From Endomychus coccineus (taxonomy: Eukaryota; Arthropoda; Insecta; Coleoptera; Endomychidae), in the NCBI GenBank assembly GCA_958510875.1, contig OY294068.1, positions 161,608,388 to 161,672,387 of the forward strand: a stretch of DNA of 64,000 nt, written 5' to 3'. Under the pieces are notes generated by a model that had not been told where the DNA came from, ran no database searches, and worked only from the letters and a program-made list of their open reading frames with translations. The position numbers were made by a program, and so were the translations under genes. This document shows, piece by piece, positions 34,225-44,170 of this stretch (within the stretch, counting starts at the first letter, position 1; each line of letters begins with the position of its first letter).

Positions 34225-34690
34225 AATCTATTTAGTGCAAAACATACACGGAAAACAGGAACCTATAAAGGTTGTTGAACATAAAATAGAATACAATATA
34301 TTATAAAATCCAAAGCTCACCAATAGTTAAAATATTTGTTTAAATTATAAGTTGTAGTTAAAATTATATAAAATATACACAGATGACGCCATATATATTA
34401 CTAGTATTATCATTCACATATTCGCTTATATTGTAATATGCCTTTTTAATAAGGATGTATTTCAGTTTAGTTTTGAGGTCATTTATAAGTGAAGTTCTTA
34501 GGCATACTGGTAACTTGTTATGTATTTTTAACAGACAAAAGTGTACATTGTTTTGGATATATGAGAAGTTACAGTGTTCACATAGTAGGTCCTTTTTAGA
34601 TCTAGTGTCATGTGAGTGACTTCTAGAGTATTTATTAAATAAGTCCTGATTCTTCTTCACGAATAAGACTGCTTCATATATGTATATACC
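34225..34690 (-). mobile_element. non-LTR retrotransposon 3' end, C-terminus of RT
   Basis: The - strand frame 34660-34364 reads RSHSHDTRSKKDLLCEHCNF, then FCLLKIHNKLPVCLRTSLIN and KTKLKYILIKKAYYNISEY. This is the usual tail of many insect RTE/BS-like reverse transcriptases (H-HNTR-K--L, KIYNKLP, LK--L---AFYS--EF). The protein ends at 34364. A 3' UTR of about 140 bp leads to the (AT)n repeat. Only the last 100 codons survive, consistent with 5' truncation at insertion. Confidence 0.7.
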
Positions 34691-34699
34691 TGTAAGAGT

Positions 34700-35974
34700 A
34701 AGTATTGAATTTAGAATGAAGTATGGTTTACAGCTAGTGATTTGCTTGATACATTCACTGCTGGCTCACACGATGTTCTTCAAATATTATAGATTTACCT
34801 TTCGCGTAGTCAAAGTATTAAAAAAAATAATAATAATTCAGAAACCGCTGATGAAAGACGTTAAGTTGAACTCTATGTTACATCGGAATTACAATTGAAT
34901 AGTCCACTAAATGTATTTTATCACTTTATGTTCTATACTGACACCAGCGCCAGGTTCACTTTAGAACTATCAAAATTTATCACAGAGTAAACGCGTAAAA
35001 TAAACTGTGACTTCACATCGATGACGTCACTTGGATTTTAAAATAAGAATTTCGGATACTTGTCCCGGTTAAATATATACGTGTGATGCATATTTATAGC
35101 CAGAAAAACATGGTTGGTATTATGGTTAAGTAAAATACAATAAACGGGGCTACCGAGCCCAAAGATAGTTCCTATTTCCACTACTTTAAAGCGTTTTGCA
35201 AAATTTAATTTCAATTTCCTTCATTGACACAAATAATTCAATCAGAAAACAAGATAAAGAATCTTTATGAATCATCATAATCGAGAAACATTGTGATTGA
35301 AAGGAAATACTTGGATTTATTCTCCTCCACTAATTAACGTTGAAACGAAATTCTTGTCAATTTTATCTGTGAATTCGTGTTTGCATGATTCTTAAATTGA
35401 TAATACAATCAGTACAAATTCGTATTAAATCACTCCTAACTATAATTTGCGAATAAGCAATGGAAGATGTTCTCATAACGTAGGATGTATTTACAATCTA
35501 AGAACAATGAAATATCCATTCTACGTTTTATTCATCGGTTTCTAACATAAGGAAGTGAAAGTGAAACAATACGTCTATATATAAAGGTGGATTATAATTC
35601 ATTAGGTTTGAGATAAAATAGACTAGACTCATCCCTTTCACTCGATTCTTGTAATCTTACCAGGTCGGTATAATACATAATTATGTATAAAAGAAGATAA
35701 TAACAACCATTATTTTCGAGAGTATTGTACAGAAATTCACTTCCTCGGAACATTTCAATAAATAATTGTTATTATCTAAACTACAGAAATTATTCAGATC
35801 TCGTTCACATTTCTTTATTGTAACATTTTTTCTAGAAGAAGGTTGAATTATATTTCACACAAGAAACCATTCATGTAATAGGAGATTGCACTCTGATTTA
35901 GAATACAGTTACACTCAGTGCACTAGGAAACGCATAAAATCTGTTAAATTATAGTAATCATTATGATATACACA
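34700..35974. other. no gene recognised
   Basis: AT-rich spacer. I see no domain, no repeat partner and no splice-framed open stretch. Confidence 0.5.
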
Positions 35975-36055
35975 TCAAGCCTTGTCGAAGAATGCAGGGA
36001 TAAACTGGCCGAGCTAGCCAGGAAAAGTGAAGTTCAACTCATCAACCTGGGCATA
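35975..36055 (+). mobile_element. RNase H fragment of a non-LTR element
   Basis: About 80 bp (CAAGCCTTGTCGAAGAATGC ... AAGTTCAACTCATC) matches 60068-60140, encoding SRLVKECRDILAELAR and KVQLI in that copy. Both edges are abrupt. A scrap of the family also found at 9.4, 38.1 and 58 kb. Confidence 0.75.
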
Positions 36056-36327
36056 GTGAAGTTTTAGAATTTGCTTTCCTCTCATATGAAGTTTTGAAAC
36101 TAAAAACCCCGTTTCTGTCTTGTGCAGAACATCAAATATAACTCTGTCGTTTTTTTTTATTATACCCAAGGGTGGTAAGAAAAAAGGTTTTGCAAGCATT
36201 GGTTTGCATCACATTTACATATAAGTTAATTGCCTCTGAGAATTCTCTGCCGTCTTCAGTTTAGTATCTACACGAGAGCAATTGTTCAGAATAACCGATC
36301 TCTGATCTATCTCATGACATACAGCAA

Positions 36328-37937
36328 CAGTGCCGTGCGGTGTATTTTTTCAGTATGATGCAAGTCTTCGAAATGCCGCCCCATATTTGTGATTGAAGAA
36401 AACTACAGGAAAATGTGAAATGTGAAATATATTTCTATAAGAAATATAATTTCACTGTTCGAACTTTACATTTGCAAATTCTTGAATAAGGGATGTATAG
36501 TCAAGAGAAGCCAGCTAATGTACATTCAATAGAAATCACTGCCAGATTTGTAAGCTTTGACTTTCCGTTATTAGGTTGAAACAAATGTTCACTTGTTCCT
36601 CGAAAGGCTAAGCATTGTGAAGTCAATAGTCCAGTTATTGCAATAATTCTTTTAAGAACTCATCTCCAGTGCTGAATTTCCAAATCAAAATTTTTTTGTT
36701 ATTCGGCATCAATAGTTTGGTTCTTTTTTAAACGAGTGTCGAATTTGTTCCATTGTTTCTGTGATATTCAGACTTTTCGTGCATTGTGAGCGCACGTACA
36801 AGATTTAACCAGTCAGAATAACCTTTTTTAGACCAATCATGGGAAGACGAATTATCAAACAATATGCAGCAAAAGCAAAAAACCGCATCAGTTGTAACAG
36901 AGTAAATCGACCAATTTCTCTCCACAATTTCACCATTGCTTAATACTTTGCAATAATGAGAGGGTGGAAATTTGCGCCTTCCTGTGTTGATAGGAAATTT
37001 CAGTTCTTTAACTTGATGTGGACCTCTCACAACTAGTAGCTGACAAGTTTTGGATGCCATGCAGAAAATATTCCATAGTGCAGGATCGTCAGAGATCTTG
37101 TCTATTTGCTGGAACTCGCTGCCATTGCTATCCCGCTCTTGATAATCTGCTGGGGGTGTGATTTCTTGGCTTTCTTCAACAATTTCTTTAGTAGGTGATT
37201 CAGATAGCGCTGATGAGTCCACCACATCCGAAGAGGCTGCTGTTGATATGGACGTTTCTGACTGAGGCTTATTGACCAAGATTTCTTTCATGACATGGGT
37301 TAGCTATCTTCCTTCTTCATCTTTCTTTAAGCGTTTCTTTTTATATTGGCTTACAAACAGTATTTTCCTTTTCTAATCCACGCTGTTATAAGAATATCAA
37401 TTACCTTATAATATGTATCGTAAATTAAATTTAAGTTTGATGTTAAAATCGATTAATCGAATTACGCACTTAAAAAGCTATTATTCAATTCTCTTACCTT
37501 TTTAGGCTTTTTAAAACATAGGTATTTAACAACGTACCATAACACGTACTGACAGTTGTTGAAAAGTCTGGTGTTGGAGACCAACTAACATGAAAATCAA
37601 ATATCGCCATCTCAAAGAATAAGTAGGAAACGTAACACGTGCAATTTTTTTTGTGATACATGCCACCTACCGCCAAGCTCTTATTAAAAGCGGCCGCGCT
37701 GTCGCGTGCGGTAGATCACAAACACTTTGCGCCCTCAGATAAAAAATCTAACGGCGCCGAACGCTCGCCTTTGCAAATGGTACCGACAATAAGCGCAGAT
37801 GAGTAATATTCATAGGAATAAAATCCCTGCATTTCAATTTTTTGTTAAATGTAGTCCAGGGATTTTGCCCTTTGCCGCCCTCTGAGAGTGCCGCCTGATG
37901 CGATCGCCTCTTTGCATCATAGCACCACACGGCCCTG
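36328..37937 (-). mobile_element. hAT transposon with 8 bp target duplication TACAGCAA
   Basis: The left terminus is CAGTGCCGTGCGGTG at 36328. The right terminus inverse, CAGGGCCGTGTGGTG, ends at 37937, with ATGATGCAA shared about 30 bp in from each end. TACAGCAA sits at 36320-36327 and 37938-37945. The coding remnant (36728-37330, - strand) is the transposase N-terminus only, so the element has lost the catalytic and dimerisation parts. This hAT family differs in its termini from the one at 32293. Confidence 0.93.
36728..37291 (-). pseudogene. hAT transposase N-terminus with TTF-type zinc finger
   Basis: A 187-codon open frame. It has a Ser/Glu-rich leader (residues 1-65), then a TTF/ZMYM1-type region: GRRKFPPSHYCKVLSNGEIV (about 104-124), RNWSIYSVTTDAVFCFCCIL, and a block around WSKKGYSDWLNLVRALTMHE (about 155-175). 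Cys pairs in FCFCC fit the zinc-binding cluster of this family. The frame then stops, with no RNase H-like core or C-terminal dimerisation motif. The frame is open and the zinc-finger residues appear kept, so it may still encode a short DNA-binding protein; more likely it is the head of an internally deleted transposon. Confidence 0.8.
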
Positions 37938-38104
37938 TACAGCAATATTCTTCACGGATATGTTTCCGAAAATCTTCGCTGAAGAAACAGTGTGCAAGTG
38001 TGTACCTACATACTGTTTCTTACACTTCTGGTTGCACGGTTCCTAAAGATTATGTCGGTTGATAAATAACTTCTTAGGTTGTTCTTTCTTATTCTGACCA
38101 AATT

Positions 38105-38458
38105 TCCGTTTGACACAGGCTCTTTAAGAATGCCGGAGACAGAGATAAGTGGAATCCTAACAGGTCACTGTCGTCTCAACAAACACCTTCATACTATGGG
38201 CATTACAGATGATCGTATATGTAGGAAATGAAGAGAGGTGGAAGAAACTGCCTCTCACATCCTGTTGGAATGCCCAGCTTTGACACTCAGGCACCGTTAC
38301 TTCGGCGAAGCAAGACTACTCCCTGAAGAACTTATGGAATCGAGCGTCAGCAATATTCTGAGTTTTTGGCGGTCCATAAACCTGCTAGAATACAATAGGC
38401 TTTTGACCACGAGGGTTGAGCCCCCTCCCCTCAATGGATGATGATGATGATGATGATG
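38105..38458 (+). mobile_element. non-LTR retrotransposon 3' end with (GAT)n tail
   Basis: It starts near ACAGGCTCTTTAAGAATGCC and reads ILTGHCRLNKHLHTMGITDD, then a stop in the knuckle and REVEETASHILLECPALTLR (38233-38295), ending VSNILSFWRSINLLEYNRLL. The C-terminal Cys/His motif is partly broken (CRK* for CRKC). The element closes with (GAT)n at about 38437-38458, a simple-repeat tail. Same general family as 61768-61950, with a different tail from the 9.4 kb copy. Confidence 0.85.
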
Positions 38459-41089
38459 AAGACATAATTTCCAAAATGCCTCACCTTATGTTGAAGATTT
38501 TGTAGTTCCAAGATGACTTTTTAACCAACGATGGCGTAGTTTTTTTCATCCCGCCCTGGATAGTTGACAATTTCTTTCAAAGGAATTTCCATGTAGCTCA
38601 TGAACATTTCTGAGTTTTCTATGGATAAGCTGTTTGCAGTTGTTCAACTTTGAACTCTTGTATTTCTGTTTTCAGTGAACGAGGCTCTTACAGAGATAAG
38701 TTTGTCTTTATCTTCAATTTTTGTCATGACGCGTGTCTCGATAAATATAAGGTTGCCAAGTTATTTCTGAAAAATCGTTCGGAAACATGCTATTCCAAAA
38801 AATGTACAAGCTCAACCGTAAATAACTCAGTATCGATGGAAGTGTAGAAACTTTCGTTGGTTAGAAATCATTACTCTGTTCAATCCAGGTGGCGTTTTGA
38901 ATTTCAAAATTTTCACCTACAAGAAGGGGTGGCATCCACCGCCAAAGAAAAATCGCACTCGGGACCGGGTCAAAATTCATTTGGTCCATCTCCTAAATCT
39001 TCCCAAAATTTCCTAGGAATCGGAGGCGTTACAAACAACTCGGTGGTGCAACCCGTCATTGAGTTGAGTAATATTATATGGATATTTATTGAGTATGAGT
39101 AAATACTAGATAGTTTGGTTTCGGGGACTTTTTTAAATAATATCGTTCAAGATATGATATTACAGTATTACACAATACTGATACTAAACATATATTTGAA
39201 CTATTCATCCCCCATTCCGCAATCCTCGTCAATTTGGATATAAGCAAATTCTGCAAAATAGACTAATCATATGTTTGAAATTTGATCATATGATAGCAAA
39301 TGTGGAAGCATTACGGCCATTGGTGCTTAGTTTTCGGAATATGAACAGAATTAAATTCATTGTATCGTCAGTCTGGTTTTTCAAACCCTGAGAAGTTCTG
39401 TGTGGCTTACCAACATTGATTATTTGAGTGGAGACGCAAAAACTGATCTTTATTATTGATGACTCTACGTGAAGAAACACTGGAAGTTATTTTGTTTTTG
39501 AAGGATATTGCCATGATAATAATTTGTGATTTAGTCACTGATTGGGTGAATACCATCATTCGACTGGAGTGTACAAAAACCCCTAGTGGCTGAGGTGAGG
39601 CTGGTGAAAAGCAATAAAAAGCAAGCAGCTGATAAACCCGGCGTCCTTCCGACCCCAGCCCAGAACCCCTAGGCCTCGCCCCCATTGAAATGGAATCAGG
39701 AGTGTTAGTGTTCATCGTTCTTATTGATTAATTTTTACATAACAGTGGGCGACGACAGCAGCTTCGTGGTCACCAACTACTTTCGGTCGTCCCATTTATG
39801 AAACTTAATAATTTATAAATAATAATTATGTTGCTTGGGCTTTGCTATTCTACTTTTCTGCTTCAAAGGGCGAGAAAAAGGATTGAGGTACCTCAAGTGT
39901 ACAAAATTTAATCAAGATCGAAATGCAACTGTATATTTGTATAAAAACAAACATTCCTCTTGCTAGGGATAACCCGAGATTATACAGGTTCTCGGGGTTA
40001 GATTTACTGGTTTATTGTATCACTTTATACACTTAATAACTGTCATCACAATTGTTGACTAGATACTAACGCTAACTATGACTACCTATGATTTTAAGAC
40101 TACTTAATACTATAATCTACTGTGCTACGCATGTCCGAAGGGTTGTGAGTATTCCGCATTTGACAATAAATTTATTCAATATTAATTTTACGTATTACAT
40201 TCCTAACAGTGAGTTCTATCTGCACTCCAGTAAATTGAATGCATCATATCTATATTCAGTGAAATTTTTGAATAAAATGGAGTCTCACCTTCCGACCGCT
40301 ATTCAGAAACCAACAACGTGCTGTATGAGTTCACGTGAACGCCGCATGTATTAGTCTACGTCCGCTTGATTTTGGAAATGGATAAGCTACAAATCCAAGA
40401 AAATGAATTACTCGGCATCAAAAAAAGAAAGCGGCATGGGCACACAAAGCTGACCAGACCAGACATCTGGCAAACCTAGTTCTCTCAATGGCCGCTCGTA
40501 AATTGTAGAGGGTACGTGTACTAATTGCCGAATTTATAGGCACCATTTCTCACTACAATCGTCCAGATAGTCAACGTACCGACATTGTATTTACAAACTA
40601 GTAAATTGCTGTGACGTCCCATATTAGCTGAAAGTGCACAAAACTTCGTTCACTACTCCTCACTCCGTCTTAATAAATACCTCCCCCTCAAGGGGCAGCC
40701 TTGTTATGCTGTGATGTTACAACATATGCTTGATATGTTATTGCAGTATGACTATACTTTAGAGAACATTGTTGTTATTACAAGAAAATAGAATGTAGTT
40801 TAAGATCATTGGAAGATAAATCCCTTATTGGTTCAAGTTCAAGAAAATTGAAGGCGTTTCATCCCAAAGTTTTTTTTTATTATTTTCATCTAAAAAAAAA
40901 TTTCTAACTTAAAAATCTATCTGTATAAAATTAATAAACTTCAAAAATTGGCTACAAATATTAAAAGAATAATTAGGTAAATTTAATTAATATAAACAAA
41001 TAAATTTAACTAAATATTTTAGTAATAAATAATTAATTTATACTTTTAATTAAATAAGCATAATAACAAATTGTTTTCGAATTTGATTC
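38459..41089. other. no gene recognised
   Basis: About 2.6 kb of mostly AT-rich DNA that precedes the GALNT exon and is probably its intron. Open frames at 38650-38847, 38857-39102, 39407-39715 and 40088-40354 lack known domains or splice-compatible edges. A GC-richer patch at 39590-39690 was inspected and not identified. Confidence 0.45.
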
Positions 41090-41640
41090 CTAATCATAAA
41101 TAAAAAAATAAAAATAATAAAATTACCTACAAAATTTCATCTAAAAATAAATAATAATGAAAATTTTTTGCTTCATTACTAATTTTATATTTTAAATAAT
41201 TAATAACCTCAAATTCGAGAAGCTTAAATCATTAAATTTTAATTAATACTTTCAATTCAATTTTCTTATATCTGAATTAATTTTATCAGAAAATATTAAA
41301 TAGCATTATTTGTTTAACAGCACAAATTTTGTTAATAGCAGTAAATCTAATGTGTTATATTCAAAAACCATGAAAATGTATTAATTTGATATAGGTACGT
41401 TAAAAACGTAAATAAAAATGATAAAAATGTCCTACAAAATGTCATCTAAAAAACCATAAAATGATAATTTGCTTCATTACTAATTTTATATTCTAAATGA
41501 TTATTTAACTCTTTCAAATTCGAGAATTTTAAATAATTAAATATTAATTACAAATTTCAACTCAATTTTTTATATTTAAATTAATTTTACCAGAAAATAT
41601 TAAATAGCATTGTATTTTTAACGGCACAAATTTTGTATGA
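41090..41640. repeat. diverged tandem duplication, about 310 bp period
   Basis: Segments about 41098-41345 and 41405-41640 share the same order of landmarks: CCTACAAAATTTCATCTAAA, TTGCTTCATTACTAATTTTA, AAATTCGAGAA, CAGAAAATATTAAATAGCAT and GGCACAAATTTTGT. They differ by many substitutions and small indels. The second copy ends about 45 bp before the splice acceptor of the GALNT exon. Confidence 0.8.
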
Positions 41641-41685
41641 ATGAAAGATATAACAAATGAATAAAGTTACATTTCTTGATTTCAG

Positions 41686-41954
41686 ATTGAAAATAGGGCC
41701 TTAAGATTAAAAGATGGTGCTACAGTCGCTCAGTCCATTGAAGAGGAACCGTCCGCCCCGGGAGTGCCGTTACTTCTACAAAGTTCACAAACTACGGACG
41801 GTCGTGTTAGTTGGAATTATTTTGACGAGGAAGGTTATGTTTCGCGGGGTGGTTTAAGACAAGGTGAAGATCCGTATATCAGAAATAGGTTTAATCAAGA
41901 AGCTAGTGATAATCTCCCCAGCAATCGAGACATACCAGACACCCGGAATCAGAT
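41686..41954 (+). CDS. polypeptide N-acetylgalactosaminyltransferase (GALNT2-type), one internal exon
   Basis: GALNTs are Golgi type II membrane enzymes that start mucin-type O-glycosylation by adding GalNAc to Ser/Thr. The exon opens after TTGATTTCAG (acceptor 41684-41685) and closes at CAGAT|GTAAGT (donor 41955), giving 89 codons plus two bases, phase 0 to phase 2. It reads [40 protein letters not shown] and [10 protein letters not shown]. This is the conserved segment just before the catalytic domain, where family members have DPY-RN-FNQ-aSD-l---R-IPDTR followed by C. The split ATG|G would lead into the usual Cys. The catalytic and ricin-like lectin exons are not in the window, nor is the membrane anchor. 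The frame is intact, so the gene may be functional. Confidence 0.88.
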
Positions 41955-42205
41955 GTAAGTGCTAATAATTAAAAATGTTAACTTCTAAAAGCCAGCGATT
42001 GTTTTATAAATCGGTAAGCGGCCATAACCGAAAATATATTACGAAATATTTTTATGTTTACTACAGTATATAGGGTGCCTCTGGCTCAAGTTAAATATAC
42101 ACCATTGGCACCTTCGTTAATATTGGAGCTATGAAGTCCTTCAAATCATTTTTCCGGCTGATTAAAATGGTGAAGTCGAAAAACAATTGAACATCGTATT
42201 ATCAT

Positions 42206-42399
42206 ATATAATACCACAAGAGCTTCAAAATTATCGGGTATTTCCCGATAGGTTCGTTGCAAATAAATGAAGGAGTCAAGTTTTTCAGGTTAAAAAATCA
42301 CGAGCGCGAAGCGCGAGTGATTTTTCCTGAAAAACTTGACGACTTTATTTGTTTGGAGGGAAATGCCAGATAATTTTGAAGCTCGTGTGGTATTCGGAG
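42206..42399. repeat. hairpin repeat with GAGCGCGAAGCGCGAG centre
   Basis: Inverted arms (AGAGCTTCAAAATTATC near 42218 with GATAATTTTGAAGCTC near 42370; GTCAAGTTTTTCAGG near 42277 with CCTGAAAAACTTGAC near 42328) surround a near-perfect centre, TCACGAGCGCGAAGCGCGAG at 42299-42318. Likely a small foldback MITE in the GALNT intron. Confidence 0.75.
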
Positions 42400-42802
42400 G
42401 ATTATTTTTCCGTCCCAAATGAACATTTCCTTTGACTTTTTTATCGATGGTGGACAGAATTCAACCTGTCAGTTTGAAGTGTGGTTAATTTGATTCCGTC
42501 CCAAATGAACATTTCCTTTGACCTTTTTATCGATGGTGGACAGAATTCAACCTGTCAGTTTGAAGTGTGGTTAATTTGACTGGATCATGTTTTGTTTTTT
42601 ATATATAGCAACTACCAGAGAAAATATTCAAAAAATATTCAGTATAATTCCATGTAGGTTGTACCACGTGACGTCGAATGGTGCAATTCTATTGGTCGAT
42701 ATTTGGGTCGGAAAAATAATCAGTATAATTCCATGTAGGTTGTACCACGTGACGTCGAATGGTGCAATTCTATTGGTCGATATTTGGGACGGAAAAATAA
42801 TC
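42400..42802. mobile_element. small TIR element built from two tandem duplications
   Basis: GATTATTTTTCCGTCCCAAA at 42400 is the exact inverse of the right end, TTTGGGACGGAAAAATAATC to 42802. Next to the left end an 86 bp unit is repeated twice (42410-42495, 42496-42581); next to the right end an 81 bp unit is repeated twice (42641-42721, 42722-42802). The 86 bp copies are nearly identical and the 81 bp copies differ at about one base. The 81 bp unit contains CCACGTGACGTC, an E-box overlapping a CRE-like site. No transposase. Confidence 0.8.
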
Positions 42803-43099
42803 GAGATAATTTGAAAAATATTTTTTTTCTAATGAAACATCCTGTATTTTCAAAGGAATCAACTATTAAATTCCGGTGGTCTAAATTCGATAGCAAGCGA
42901 GTCCATTCTTTCGATTTGAGTGGGAGTTGTCTGTGGACCTAAGGAAACAAATACGCAACGTCAACAGTCCGAAATATCGAGTTTAAAATATCACACAAAA
43001 TCGACAGCAGAGTTCCATTGCAAGTTATATTGCCATTCTCACATTCTGAGGAATGTGATATGTGTGTGAGACTTACATTGTTTGACGAAAAACCCTTCA

Positions 43100-43975
43100 G
43101 AAGCAGTAACACTATATGACAACAAATTTCCCGAACAGGTGATATTTTTCAAGATTATATAGAAAATTTAGAAGTAATGAAGAGGTTTTTAAGAAGAAAA
43201 TCAAGCTTAAAAAAGAACTGATATTGAATGAAAAAGCAGAAATAAATATCTTGCCGTATTTTGAGGCGAACAGAAATAATTCTACTAGAGATTTTCTGAG
43301 GGAAACCAATTATAAATTATCTACAATTTGGAGAGTATTAAAAAAGAATAAGTGTGTACCCTGTAAGTATCGCCGTTTTCATACTTTAATACTGGGAGTT
43401 ACCGACAGAAGGTTGACTTTCTGGCTAGGGCTAGTTGAATCTTAAGTTGTAAATAATAACGTATTGTGTTCAATATTTTGGAGTGACGATTTTTTGAAAT
43501 AAAGGGATAGAACCCGTTTTTTATAAAGGTTATTTGAATGATAGACGATACGTGGATTCAATATTATCATTAGTTGTGGAAGAATATTTGGATAATATTA
43601 AAGTTTGGAAGAACGTGCACAAATGTACTTCTAAGTTGATGTGGTTCTACAGAGAATGTTTCCGAATAGATGGTTAGCAAAAAATGGACCAATTCATTGG
43701 CATCTCGATGGCTAATTCGTTGCAATCTCGGTGGCCAACGAATTGGTCCATTTTTTGCCAACCATCTATTTGGAAACGTAACTCCACTACATTTTTTCTT
43801 TTGGGGTTATGTCAACAAAAGAAGATATGAAATCTTGAACGAACTTCAAGACTGCGATGCCCAAATTGTGGCTTCTATTGATGGCAGAACAATTCTGAAG
43901 GTCACAAATTCTGTGCTCAAAAGGACACACATGTGTATTGAACAAAATAGGTATTACACAAAATCATGGTAACAC
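43100..43975 (+). pseudogene. Tc1/mariner-type transposase, degraded
   Basis: The N-terminal helix-turn-helix part is at 43200-43440 (ELILNEKAEINILPYFEANR, STRDFLRETNYKLSTIWRVL, then RRLTFWLGLVES). The C-terminal part is at 43680-43965: GPFFANHLFGNVTPLHFFFW, a degraded form of the usual ...SPDLTPLDFFLW, then GYVNKRRYEILNELQDCDAQ and TNSVLKRTHMCIEQN. The third D has become H (TPLHFFF). The middle, with the first two acidic residues, is lost. An inverted duplication (43658-43777) disrupts the join. Confidence 0.75.
43658..43777. repeat. 38 bp inverted duplication forming a hairpin
   Basis: 43658-43695 (GTTTCCGAATAGATGGTTAG...) and 43740-43777 (...CAACCATCTATTTGGAAAC) are inverted copies with two or three mismatches, separated by 44 bp. 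The repeated sequence is the RW---NGPI-W part of the transposase, so coding sequence was copied in inverse next to itself. Confidence 0.85.
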
Positions 43976-44164
43976 TTCTGACCTTTTTGCGTCAGTCTTT
44001 CATAACATCCAAGATGGTAACGAAGATGTGATTCATGAAAATACATCAACCGCTTCTTGTAAATTAGATAAGAGTGGTATCGAATCTAATAGATTGAGAC
44101 ATCCGTCGGACCCGGCGCCTCCACCATATGTTTCTTCGCAGTTGGCAAATTGCCAACAATTTCT
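43976..44164 (+). other. open stretch that could be an exon or transposon remnant
   Basis: In frame with the transposase end, the sequence continues SDLFASVFHNIQDGNEDVIH, then STASCKLDKSGIESNRLRHP and SDPAPPPYVSSQLANCQQFL. Composition is protein-like and GC-richer than the flanks. It ends CAACCAG|GGTATA, a weak donor. I do not recognise a family. Without an acceptor or a second exon it remains a candidate only. Confidence 0.25.
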
Positions 44165-44170
44165 AATTTC

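Noticed and set aside
33978..34235. Open frames of Tyr-Ile repeats
   Set aside because: Produced by the AT microsatellite on both strands; not proteins.
39407..39715. 102-codon - strand frame with Pro/Gly-rich start
   Set aside because: No recognisable motif, no splice-compatible edges and no similarity to other segments of the window.
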